From contig DCHK01000023.1 in NCBI GenBank assembly GCA_002315615.1, positions 1 through 17,724 of the forward strand: 17,724 bases of DNA. Reading direction: 5' to 3'. The translations under genes were made by a program, and so were the position numbers. The notes under the pieces were generated by a model that searched no databases, was not told the DNA's origin, and saw only the letters and a list, made by a program, of their open reading frames with translations. The stretch is from Bacteroidales bacterium UBA1754. Lineage in GTDB: Bacteria > Bacteroidota > Bacteroidia > Bacteroidales > Paludibacteraceae. Every line of letters starts with the position of its first letter. Positions within the stretch are counted from its first letter, which is position 1. Below are positions 1 through 6,831 of the stretch, one piece after another.

Positions 1-781
1 CACCATTGAAAGGTTCTACTGTTGTAGGGAAATTGTGCGTTTCTGCTTTAAGCGAAATGACTGATTTTATTTTTTTTGTTTGGAAAAAATCCGGTTTGTC
101 GCCACTTGCAGGTGCAAATTGTTCAATTTCAGGACCTTCGTTGAATGCTACATTATCTTTATAAGCAGAAACAAGATTATTTGGATTTTCTTGCGAAGTC
201 TTTTTAATCAATTTGAAAAGTGACAATTCTTTTTCTTTACCATCAATCACAAATATACCATTGAATATTTTATGGCGACAGTGTTCAGAATTAACTTGAG
301 AAAAACCGAAAACTTCGCTATCAGTAAGTTTTCTTCCGTATTTTTCGCTCACACTTTTCAAATACGCTATTTCATCTGCGCTCAATGCCAGACCTTCTTG
401 TTTGTTGTATGCTTCCAAATCATCAATAAACACAATAGCATCAGGTGTTTTCGTAATTGTATAAACGTTTTGGTCAAGTCCGTCGTACATACGGCAAAGC
501 ATTGGGTCGAACTCTGCATTTTTGCTTTCTACTTGAAAAAATTCCTCAATACGCGAAACGCCTTTCAGTCCCATATTTTGAGTGATTTCCACAGCGTTCG
601 TACTCCAAGGAGTAATCATCTCACGACGTGGACCAACAAAGAAACCTTTTAACGACTCTACATTTAGATATTCGGCTTCGCTAAACAGCCAACAAAACTT
701 CTTAATATCGTCGACCGATTGCACAGACGACACTTCTACAGCGAAAACACTTTTTTGTGTTGATTGGAAAAATAATATCAT
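1..781 (-). CDS. purL: Phosphoribosylformylglycinamidine synthase (PurL, large form), 5' part only
   Basis: The reverse strand reads open from an ATG at 781-779 to the left edge, giving the first 260 residues; the rest lies outside the window. The enzyme converts FGAR to FGAM with ATP and glutamine, the fourth step of purine synthesis, in the cytosol. Visible signatures are a start MILFFQSTQKSV, the block REMITPWSTNAVEITQ at about residues 53-68, the PurL motif VNSEHCRHKIFNG at about 162-174, and ETHNFPTTVEPFNG at 247-260, which belongs to the first ATP-binding AIRS-type half. This architecture is the single-chain PurL of about 1200-1300 residues found in Bacteroidetes and Proteobacteria, not the PurS/PurL/PurQ split form. 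It is divergent from the OmpA-type gene with 92 bp between start codons. The family call is secure; the intactness of the remainder cannot be judged. Confidence 0.95.
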   Translation of the reverse strand, partial: MILFFQSTQKSVFAVEVSSVQSVDDIKKFCWLFSEAEYLNVESLKGFFVGPRREMITPWSTNAVEITQNMGLKGVSRIEEFFQVESKNAEFDPMLCRMYDGLDQNVYTITKTPDAIVFIDDLEAYNKQEGLALSADEIAYLKSVSEKYGRKLTDSEVFGFSQVNSEHCRHKIFNGIFVIDGKEKELSLFKLIKKTSQENPNNLVSAYKDNVAFNEGPEIEQFAPASGDKPDFFQTKKIKSVISLKAETHNFPTTVEPFNG

Positions 782-808
782 CGAATGAACTTTTTATTAA
801 ATGATTTA

Positions 809-816
809 CAAAATTA
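809..816 (-). promoter_or_regulatory. Putative purL promoter -7 box
   Basis: On the minus strand this reads TAATTTTG, a match to the Bacteroidetes -7 consensus TAnnTTTG. A TTTG that could serve as the -33 element lies at 839-842 (minus), 22 bases upstream. Transcription would start near 802, leaving a leader of about 20 bases. The -33 element lies beyond the -7 box of the divergent gene, so the two promoters interlock. Confidence 0.5.
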
Positions 817-829
817 CAAAAAAAAGAAT

Positions 830-837
830 TACCTTTG
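830..837 (+). promoter_or_regulatory. Putative -7 box of the OmpA-type gene promoter
   Basis: TACCTTTG matches the Bacteroidetes -7 consensus TAnnTTTG. TTTA at 805-808 is a possible weak -33 element with 21 bases between. The start of transcription would be near 845, which puts it downstream of the in-frame TTG at 835 and upstream of the ATG at 874. This supports the ATG as the real start. Confidence 0.55.
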
Positions 838-873
838 GCAAATATTTTATGGCAATTTATAAACAATTTTAAT

Positions 874-2451
874 ATGAAAAAGATTTATTTACTTCTCGCA
901 ATGTTTTGTGCAAGCATATTTACTATGTCGGCACAATTTACGGTGGATATGGATCAAATCGACGATGATGTTGCTGCAAAAGGCAGACCAACAATCAATC
1001 GTTACAGAGACAATTTCACAATGTGGTCTGTAGCTGCGAAAGCAGGTCTTTCATTTTTCGATGGTGACGTTGCTCAAAAGTACAACAATGTCTTCCCAAA
1101 AAGTGGTGGCGACTGGGTGCTTGGAATTTCGGCAGAACGTTCATTCACTCCATTATGGGGTATAGGTGTCGAATACTTGTATATTCCTATGCGCGCAGAA
1201 GACGAAGGATTGGATTTTGATGGTTATACTAACAATGCGTCAGTTTACGCATCGTTAGACATTGCCAACTTGCTATATCGCTATCGCCGTTGCAAATTTC
1301 AAGTTTACTTGAATATCGGTATCGGAATGACATTCTACCATTCAGAATCTACAAAAAACTCAGGAATTTATATTCAAGCAAGTGGAAGACACGTGCCAAT
1401 ACCCACTCCTAACGTAGTAGAACACGGACGTTGTATGCAAATTCCTGTTGGTGTAAATGCAGAATGGAACTTCCACCGAAATTGGGCATTGTCTTGGAAT
1501 ACTCAATATCGTTTCTACAATAAAGATAACATGGAAGCTGACAAACCATTACAAGGTATTGAAAACGATGGTTTGATAAGCACCACACTTGGCATACGTT
1601 ACAAATTCGGCGCAAGTAAGAAACCTCATATGCGTAATATCTGCTTAGGATATATGGATAAACAATTGTTGCAAAAAGATGACTGTTGCGAAATTCTTAC
1701 TAAACAAAATGAACAACAACAAATTGAACTTGATAGTTTGAAAGCTGTTCTTAGCAACTATTCACCTTGTATCAATAAAATTATTAAAAATGGTTGCGAA
1801 GAACCTAAGAAAGATACGGTTTACGCTAAACCAACTCCTAAAGACATTGCTGATATGGCAATCGCAATGCAAGGTATCAAGTCTGTTTATTTCGCATTTG
1901 ACTCATACAAAGTTGAACCTAAAGAAATGAACACTATTAGAGACGTTATCAAACAAATGCAATTGGCACCAGACTCTAAAGTTGAAATTCGTGGTTATTG
2001 CGACCCACGTGGTAATGAAGAATACAACCAAAGACTTTCTGACAACCGTACAAATGCTATTAGAAAGATTCTTATCGAAAATGGCATTGACGCAAGCAGA
2101 ATCACGATGAGTGGTTATGGTAAGAGCGTTAACGAAAAACTTACTAACGATATGCGTCGTCGTTGCGACTTCTTCTTGACAACAAGCAACTCAAGTATGA
2201 CAAGTGCAGAAACATTGACTGGTAAAATTTCTTACAAAGTAGAGATTTTGTCAAGCAAAGTTAAGTTGGACACTTCTGATGCTAAATTCAAAGGTGTTAG
2301 CGGCATTAGCTACTACGAAGAAAACGGATACTACAAGTACACTTGTGGCGATACCGACAAACTTCGTGATGCTTTGAAAACAAAAGCACAAATGAAAGCG
2401 CTCTTCCCTAATGCAAAAGTTATCACTTTCGTAGATGGTGTTAAGAACTAA
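874..2451 (+). CDS. OmpA-family outer-membrane protein with C-terminal SPOR-like domain
   Basis: This 525-residue secreted protein probably links the outer membrane to peptidoglycan. Residues 1-20 form a signal peptide ending MSA|Q. Residues of about 45-246 alternate aromatic and polar positions and end in a strand like TTLGIRYKF, consistent with a beta-barrel. A short coiled-coil-like, Cys-containing linker follows (about 262-312). Residues of about 337-436 are an OmpA C-terminal domain: FAFDSYKV, then GYCDPRGNEEYNQRLSDNR, with Asp377 and Arg391 at the positions that bind diaminopimelate in this family. Residues of about 451-525 (from KISYKVEI to the end) resemble the SPOR-like repeats that follow OmpA-type proteins in Bacteroidetes. 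The ATG at 874 is chosen over an in-frame TTG at 835 because the TTG overlaps the predicted promoter and would add 13 residues ahead of the signal peptide. The family is confident; the SPOR-like call is an inference from sequence pattern. Confidence 0.9.
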   Translation: MKKIYLLLAMFCASIFTMSAQFTVDMDQIDDDVAAKGRPTINRYRDNFTMWSVAAKAGLSFFDGDVAQKYNNVFPKSGGDWVLGISAERSFTPLWGIGVEYLYIPMRAEDEGLDFDGYTNNASVYASLDIANLLYRYRRCKFQVYLNIGIGMTFYHSESTKNSGIYIQASGRHVPIPTPNVVEHGRCMQIPVGVNAEWNFHRNWALSWNTQYRFYNKDNMEADKPLQGIENDGLISTTLGIRYKFGASKKPHMRNICLGYMDKQLLQKDDCCEILTKQNEQQQIELDSLKAVLSNYSPCINKIIKNGCEEPKKDTVYAKPTPKDIADMAIAMQGIKSVYFAFDSYKVEPKEMNTIRDVIKQMQLAPDSKVEIRGYCDPRGNEEYNQRLSDNRTNAIRKILIENGIDASRITMSGYGKSVNEKLTNDMRRRCDFFLTTSNSSMTSAETLTGKISYKVEILSSKVKLDTSDAKFKGVSGISYYEENGYYKYTCGDTDKLRDALKTKAQMKALFPNAKVITFVDGVKN

Positions 2452-2470
2452 TTTCACAAACATACGATTG

Positions 2471-2502
2471 AAAAGCGAAGTCTTTAACGGCTTCGCTTTT
2501 TT
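2471..2502 (+). terminator. Intrinsic terminator after the OmpA-type gene
   Basis: AAAAGCGAAG (2471-2480) and CTTCGCTTTT (2491-2500) form a perfect 10-bp stem with a 10-base loop, running into a T tract to 2502. It begins 20 bases after the stop codon and ends transcription of the single-gene unit. Confidence 0.85.
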
Positions 2503-2548
2503 ATTGTCCTATTCTTGCAACATTTTGCAAACATTACAATAAAACATT

Positions 2549-2556
2549 TAACTTTG
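2549..2556 (+). promoter_or_regulatory. Putative promoter -7 box for the small gene at 2579
   Basis: TAACTTTG matches TAnnTTTG, and TTTG at 2524-2527 is a consensus -33 element with 21 bases between. It is the best two-part promoter in the window. The start of transcription would be near 2563, about 16 bases ahead of the ATG. It lies downstream of the terminator at 2471-2502, so the small gene looks independently transcribed. Confidence 0.6.
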
Positions 2557-2578
2557 CCATCAATCAATACGTATCATT

Positions 2579-2848
2579 ATGAAACCAGAAATCAGTTACG
2601 AGGACTGCTACAATATGAATGTTACATTAGCAAATGTAATAGCACAACACCTACGAACTTTTGCGCAAGTTACAACAACAACGCCTACAAACTTGCAACC
2701 TGCAGAATGGGAAGAAATGCTCAATAAAATGACTTGGGCTTTTGAAACATACGCATCAGCTAACGGAATGGTAGATGACGAGCAAAAGACTCAGGTGAAG
2801 GAAGGAATGCACTTGTTTATTGACCGTATAGACGATTTGTGGTTTTAA
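2579..2848 (+). CDS. Small acidic protein of unknown function
   Basis: This 89-residue protein has no signal peptide or membrane segment and is probably cytosolic. The first half (residues 1-30) looks helical, followed by a Thr/Pro-rich spacer (residues 32-41) and a second helical part that starts PAEWEEMLNKMTWAFETYA and ends in an acidic, aromatic tail, DRIDDLWF. The pattern of EWxxxLxxMxWAFE followed by KEGMxLFxxxxxDLW resembles small uncharacterised proteins I recall from phages and diverse bacteria, but I cannot name the family. The start is the ATG at 2579, which fits the promoter at 2549-2556; a longer overlapping frame from 2515 encodes an unrelated sequence in another frame. The gene stands alone between a terminator and a shared bidirectional terminator. 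The promoter, terminators and protein-like composition make it a probable real gene. Its function is unknown. Confidence 0.7.
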   Translation: MKPEISYEDCYNMNVTLANVIAQHLRTFAQVTTTTPTNLQPAEWEEMLNKMTWAFETYASANGMVDDEQKTQVKEGMHLFIDRIDDLWF

Positions 2849-2950
2849 CAAACTTTGCGTTACACGTACATCAAACCGACTAATAGAACTAAAAAAACAA
2901 CAAACACTTTGCCCAAAAGTACACTTTAATAACCTACAAATAGGCACAAA

Positions 2951-2990
2951 AAAATAAGGGAGAAAACGCTCGTCTTCTCCCTTATTTTTT
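2951..2990. terminator. Bidirectional terminator shared by the small gene and the TonB-like gene
   Basis: AAAATAAGGGAGAA (2951-2964) and TTCTCCCTTATTTT (2975-2988) are perfect 14-base inverted repeats around a 10-base loop. There is a T tract on the plus strand (to 2990) and an A tract that gives Ts on the minus strand. It sits between convergent genes, 102 bp after the small gene and 14 bp beyond the end of the TonB-like gene. Only this hairpin was seen in the 156 bp between the two genes. Confidence 0.85.
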
Positions 2991-3004
2991 ATCACGTTTA
3001 TATT

Positions 3005-3700
3005 TTATTGCAATTTAAACTTAACAGGCAATGTATAAGCAACACGAACTGCTTTACCACCTTGTTTACCAGGTTTCCAAACTGGCATTGAATTTACTAC
3101 ACGTAAAGCTTCTTTATCCAACAATGGGTCTTTTCCACGAACAACTTTAGCATCAGCCACTTTTCCATCTTTACCAATGACAAATTGAATAACAACTGTT
3201 CCGTCAATACCCATCTCGGCTGCTTTTGTAGGATATTTTATTGAAGAAGCGATGAATTTCATCATTGCAGCATCTCCACCAGGGAATTCTGGTTTTTGCT
3301 CGATTTTAGCAAAAGAAATAACCTCATCAATTTCTTCCTCTTCAACTTGCGTAACAACAGGAGCAACTACAATTTCTGTTTTATCGTTCGATTCTGAACT
3401 TTGCAATTGAACATCTCCAGTTTCTTGAGTATTTTCCACAATTTGAATTTCTGTAATTACAGGAGGTGGAGCAACAGCCTCGGGTGGAGGTGGTGGAGGT
3501 GTTTGGTCTTGAATTGTAACCTGCATCATCTCTTCGTTTTCATCTTCGCCGAGAATAGCAGACTCCTCGTATTTTACCACTTCGGTTTTTGTCCACTCCA
3601 AAGTGATATACACTACAGCGAGCATAATTACCAAACCAATCAAAAGGAAAGAACCTTTTTTGTTCTCCAAATCGGCTTCGTAAGATTTCTTTATTTCCAT
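3005..3700 (-). CDS. TonB-family energy transducer
   Basis: TonB proteins carry energy from the inner-membrane ExbB/ExbD motor to outer-membrane TonB-dependent transporters. The 231 residues show a short cytosolic start, one membrane helix at about 17-35, an acidic stretch, a Pro-rich periplasmic spacer with a run of seven prolines near 68-74 (one Glu interrupts a second Pro group), and a C-terminal TonB domain at about 137-231. That domain has the usual Bacteroidetes features: PEFPGG, KYPTKAAEMGIDG, IGKDGKV and the end MPVWKPGKQGGKAVRV. ExbB/ExbD and a receptor are not in the window, so which transporter it serves is unknown; Bacteroidetes usually encode many TonBs. The ATG at 3700 directly precedes MEIKKSYEADLENKK, a common start for this group. 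It is transcribed alone from its own predicted promoter. Confidence 0.92.
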   Translation of the reverse strand: MEIKKSYEADLENKKGSFLLIGLVIMLAVVYITLEWTKTEVVKYEESAILGEDENEEMMQVTIQDQTPPPPPPEAVAPPPVITEIQIVENTQETGDVQLQSSESNDKTEIVVAPVVTQVEEEEIDEVISFAKIEQKPEFPGGDAAMMKFIASSIKYPTKAAEMGIDGTVVIQFVIGKDGKVADAKVVRGKDPLLDKEALRVVNSMPVWKPGKQGGKAVRVAYTLPVKFKLQ

Positions 3701-3729
3701 AATGAGATTAGTATAAAAATTCTATCAAG

Positions 3730-3737
3730 CAAATATA
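3730..3737 (-). promoter_or_regulatory. Putative -7 box of the TonB-like gene promoter
   Basis: The minus strand reads TATATTTG, matching TAnnTTTG. No TTTG was found at the expected -33 distance. Predicted transcription would start near 3723, about 23 bases from the ATG. Confidence 0.4.
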
Positions 3738-3821
3738 CTATAAATTTCACATAAAACGATTCTTTCGGTGAAAAAATCTTATTTTTTTCTTTTTTTACAA
3801 TAGTTTAATGGACAAACGATT

Positions 3822-3829
3822 TATCTTTG
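3822..3829 (+). promoter_or_regulatory. Putative -7 box of the porQ-cmk-ispH promoter
   Basis: TATCTTTG matches TAnnTTTG and lies 19 bases ahead of the porQ ATG. A consensus -33 element is not evident. No other match to the box was noticed ahead of cmk or ispH, in line with one transcript for all three. Confidence 0.5.
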
Positions 3830-3848
3830 TAGAACGAATACTACCCTA

Positions 3849-4880
3849 ATGATGCGAAAGATATTTTTGTTATACATCTTTATTTCTGTTTTTGCAGCAA
3901 ACACTTTTGCCAAAACAGACGCATTCAGTTTTCTTGACTTACCAAATTCATCGCAAATAGCGGCACTTGGCGGGAAAAATGTATCCTATCGCAACGATGT
4001 AAATTTTGTAATGCAAAATCCGTCGTTGATGACTTCTGATATGCACAAAACGCTTGCGGTGAATGTAACATCGTACATCTCAGACATCAATTTTGGTTCG
4101 GCTACATATTGCCACAATATTGACACACTGAATTTTATGTCATTTGGCGTGCAATTTATCAACTACGGAAAATTCACCGAACGAAATGAAAATAACGAAG
4201 AACTCGGTTCTTTTTCTGCCAATGATTTTGCCATATACGCAATGTACGGCAGAAAATTATCTGACAAATGGACTGCAGGTGCTACATTCAAACCCATATT
4301 TTCGGCATACGAATCGTATTTCAGTTTTGCATTGGCTGTAGATTTAGGTATTTCGTATTACGACAAAGAAAAAAACTTTTCTTTCGGTTTCGCAATGAAA
4401 AATATTGGTAGACAACTGAAAAGTTACTACAAAGATAATGGTTCGCAACACTTTGAACGAGTACCTTTTGAAATAGAAATGGGCATTTCGCAACGTGTGG
4501 CACACGCACCTTTTCGGTATTCTATCACATTGCAAAACTTGCAAAAGTGGGGAAATTACGCCGACTATGCCAAACTCAATGCCGAGACTAATACGCTTGA
4601 GAAAAAATCCATCACTTTCGGCGACAATTTATTGAGACACTTCATTTTTGCAGTGGAACTTGTACCTTCGGACAATTTTTTCGTTTCTATTGGATACAAC
4701 CACCAAAGAAGAAGAGAACTAAAAGTGCTTGAAAACAATTCGTTAAACGGATTTTCGGCAGGATTGGGAATAAAAGTAAGCAAATTCAACATTGGATTTT
4801 CCGTAGCAAAATATCACGTAATGAATATGTCGTACAATTTTTCACTTTCGACAAATTTCGACGCTTTCAAAAAACTATAA
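3849..4880 (+). CDS. porQ: Type IX secretion system outer-membrane protein PorQ
   Basis: PorQ is a FadL-like outer-membrane barrel needed for the type IX secretion system (T9SS), which exports proteins with a C-terminal sorting domain and attaches many of them to the surface. The 343 residues begin with a signal peptide (about 1-21, ending TFA|KTD). The PorV/PorQ hallmark follows: SFLDLPNSSQIAALGGKNVS with the later VMQNPSLM, corresponding to the N-terminal segment that plugs the barrel. The rest is a series of aromatic-rich amphipathic strands, such as FSFGFAMKNIGRQL and FSAGLGIKVSKFNIGFSVAKY. The length agrees with known PorQ proteins. The start is ATGATG; either Met could be used. The gene is followed 10 bp later by cmk and then ispH, an order I recall from Porphyromonas and Bacteroides genomes, which supports the call. 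Other T9SS genes are not in this window. Confidence 0.88.
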   Translation: MMRKIFLLYIFISVFAANTFAKTDAFSFLDLPNSSQIAALGGKNVSYRNDVNFVMQNPSLMTSDMHKTLAVNVTSYISDINFGSATYCHNIDTLNFMSFGVQFINYGKFTERNENNEELGSFSANDFAIYAMYGRKLSDKWTAGATFKPIFSAYESYFSFALAVDLGISYYDKEKNFSFGFAMKNIGRQLKSYYKDNGSQHFERVPFEIEMGISQRVAHAPFRYSITLQNLQKWGNYADYAKLNAETNTLEKKSITFGDNLLRHFIFAVELVPSDNFFVSIGYNHQRRRELKVLENNSLNGFSAGLGIKVSKFNIGFSVAKYHVMNMSYNFSLSTNFDAFKKL

Positions 4881-4890
4881 ACACTTTATT

Positions 4891-5574
4891 ATGAAAAAAA
4901 TAGTTATTGCCATAGACGGATTTTCGTCGTGCGGAAAAAGCACAATGGCAAAGGGACTTGCTAAAAAACTCGGTTACATATACATTGATAGTGGTGCTAT
5001 GTACCGTGCTGTAACGCTTTTTGCTTTGCAAAATGGTTTTTTTGATGGCGACAAAATAAAAACTGACGAACTAAAAAGTAAAATTAACGACATAAACATT
5101 TCTTTTAAACTTAACGAAAACGGACAACCTGAAACTTTTCTTAACTGCGAAAATGTAGAGAAAAAGATTCGCACGATGGAAGTTTCGTCACACGTCAGTC
5201 CTATTGCTGCTCTGCCTTTTGTACGCGAAATATTAGTAATTCAACAACGAAAAATGGGAGATAAAAAAGGCATTGTAATGGACGGACGCGACATAGGAAC
5301 AACCGTTTTCCCTAATGCCGAACTGAAGATTTATGTAACTGCTTCAGCAGAAATTCGTGCACAACGCCGTTACGACGAACTGAAAGTAAAAGGCGAAAAC
5401 AACTCTTTTGACGAAATTTTAAAAAACGTAGTGGAGCGCGACCACATTGATATGACACGCGAAGTGAGTCCGCTGCGCAAAGCCGACGATGCCATAGAGT
5501 TAGACAACAGCAATCTTACAATTGACGAGCAATTGGAATATCTAGTAAAACTGGTTGAGAGCAAAATAGCATAA
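4891..5574 (+). CDS. cmk: Cytidylate kinase
   Basis: Cmk phosphorylates CMP and dCMP to the diphosphates with ATP, in the cytosol, as part of pyrimidine nucleotide supply. The 227 residues have the full-length bacterial Cmk layout: P-loop GFSSCGKST at 10-18, substrate-site motif IDSGAMYRA at 32-40, the CMP-binding domain in the middle (about 60-125), MDGRDIGTTVFPNA at 130-143, and a lid/C-terminal region with RAQRRYDEL (156-164) and ERDHIDMTREVSPLRKADDA (182-201). No key residue is missing. It starts 10 bp after porQ and ends 7 bp before ispH without its own visible promoter, so it is probably translated from the porQ transcript. Confidence 0.97.
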   Translation: MKKIVIAIDGFSSCGKSTMAKGLAKKLGYIYIDSGAMYRAVTLFALQNGFFDGDKIKTDELKSKINDINISFKLNENGQPETFLNCENVEKKIRTMEVSSHVSPIAALPFVREILVIQQRKMGDKKGIVMDGRDIGTTVFPNAELKIYVTASAEIRAQRRYDELKVKGENNSFDEILKNVVERDHIDMTREVSPLRKADDAIELDNSNLTIDEQLEYLVKLVESKIA

Positions 5575-5581
5575 CAATCAA

Positions 5582-6469
5582 ATGGTAGAAGTAGAAATAA
5601 ATAAAGATTCGGGATTTTGCTTCGGAGTGGTGAATGCCATTTCGAAAGCCGAAGAAGAATTAAGTAATTCAGATTCTACCCTTTATTGCCTTGGAGACAT
5701 TGTACATAATAGTCACGAATTAGAAAGACTGCAAAAAAAAGGATTGGTTACCATCAACCACGACGAACTGAAAGCGCAAAAAAACACAAAAGTGCTGCTA
5801 CGAGCCCACGGCGAACCACCTTCGACTTACCAAATTGCAAAACAAAACGGCATTGAAATCATTGACGCTTCGTGTCCTGTAGTGCTTCGTTTGCAGAAAA
5901 AAATAAAAGAAGCATACGAACTTTCTGACGATACACAAATTGTAATTTTCGGTAAAAAAGGACACGCTGAAGTTGTGGGTTTGGAAGGTCAGACAAACAA
6001 CACCGCCATCATTGTAGAAAACGAAAACGACATTGAGCGAATAGACCCAAACAGGAAAGTAAAACTTTTTTCGCAAACCACAATGTCGCTCGAAAAATTC
6101 AACAATATAGTAAAACTCATTGAAGCACGACAAAACGCACCATTTGAATACAACGACACCATTTGCCGACAAGTAGCAAACCGTATGCCAAACTTGCGTG
6201 ATTTTGCCGAAAAACACGATTTAGTTTTCTTTGCAAGTGGCGAGAAAAGTTCTAACGGCAAAGTGCTTTTTGAAGAATGCCAAAAAGTAAATCCCAATAC
6301 ACTTCAAATACACGGAAAAGAAGATATTGACGCCGAAAATTTGAAGAAAATGATTATTGAAAAAAGTATAAAAACAATTGGAATTTGCGGAGCCACTTCA
6401 ACGCCAAAATGGTTGATGCAAGAAATAGAGGAAAAAATCAACTCAATTATTATCGCTAACAAACTATAA
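5582..6469 (+). CDS. ispH: 4-hydroxy-3-methylbut-2-enyl diphosphate reductase (IspH)
   Basis: IspH carries out the last step of the MEP pathway, reducing HMBPP to IPP and DMAPP with a [4Fe-4S] cluster. The 295 residues have the three conserved cluster cysteines: Cys13 in GFCFGV, Cys98 in DASCPVV and Cys195 in NDTICRQV. His128 and Glu130 in GHAEV match the catalytic substrate-binding pair of the E. coli enzyme. The later motifs GEKSSN (220-225) and ICGATSTP (268-275) are also present. The protein is close to the usual short form of about 290-310 residues, without an S1-domain extension. The cmk-ispH gap is only 7 bp, indicating co-transcription. The stop codon is separated by one base from the stop codon of the convergent merR gene, so no terminator fits between them. 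Confidence 0.96.
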   Translation: MVEVEINKDSGFCFGVVNAISKAEEELSNSDSTLYCLGDIVHNSHELERLQKKGLVTINHDELKAQKNTKVLLRAHGEPPSTYQIAKQNGIEIIDASCPVVLRLQKKIKEAYELSDDTQIVIFGKKGHAEVVGLEGQTNNTAIIVENENDIERIDPNRKVKLFSQTTMSLEKFNNIVKLIEARQNAPFEYNDTICRQVANRMPNLRDFAEKHDLVFFASGEKSSNGKVLFEECQKVNPNTLQIHGKEDIDAENLKKMIIEKSIKTIGICGATSTPKWLMQEIEEKINSIIIANKL

Positions 6470-6470
6470 C

Positions 6471-6827
6471 CTATTCGTCGTCACTTTCGGGAAAATTTTC
6501 TGAAATTTGTTTCTTCAACTCGAGCAACTCTTCGCGAATATTTTTAAGTTTTTCTACGATTTCGCTATTTTCTATTACGCGCTCTTTTTTATTGTCTTTC
6601 AAATAATTCGAAGCACCCTCTATCGTCATTTTTTTCTCGCGCAACAAGTATTGGATGCTTTTAATTTCTTTAATATCCTTTTCGGTGTATTTACGCGTAC
6701 CGTGTTTGTTGGTCGATGGATTTATTTGCGGAAACCTTGATTCCCAATAACGAATCGTTGCAACAGTTTCGCCAATAATATCGGCCACTTCTTTTATTTT
6801 ATACTGATATTTTGTTTCAGAAGGCAT
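6471..6827 (-). CDS. Small MerR-family transcriptional regulator
   Basis: This is a 118-residue DNA-binding protein. Residues of about 8-76 form a MerR winged helix-turn-helix: YQYKIKEVADIIGETVATIR, then YWESRFPQI and HGTRKYTEKDI, which are typical of the family. Residues of about 85-112 form a Leu-rich, probably coiled-coil helix for dimerisation, and the tail is acidic. There is no Cys or ligand-binding domain after the helix, so a metal or drug sensor is unlikely. This short type is common in Bacteroidetes, and its ligand and targets are unknown to me. It follows the lytic transglycosylase gene after only 4 bp and so probably belongs to the parA operon, where it could regulate envelope or segregation genes; that role is an inference. 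Confidence 0.88.
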   Translation of the reverse strand: MPSETKYQYKIKEVADIIGETVATIRYWESRFPQINPSTNKHGTRKYTEKDIKEIKSIQYLLREKKMTIEGASNYLKDNKKERVIENSEIVEKLKNIREELLELKKQISENFPESDDE

Positions 6828-6831
6828 TGTA

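Noticed and set aside
272..788. Two forward frames over the purL region
   Set aside because: The reverse strand reads as clear PurL throughout, so these are shadows.
835..873. TTG at 835 as the start of the OmpA-type protein (538 residues)
   Set aside because: The TTG overlaps the predicted promoter box and puts 13 residues ahead of a normal signal peptide; the ATG at 874 is far more likely.
2515..2727. Forward reading frame giving 70 residues overlapping the small gene
   Set aside because: It starts upstream of the predicted promoter and overlaps the promoter itself, and its product has no protein-like pattern; the frame starting at 2579 fits promoter and composition better.
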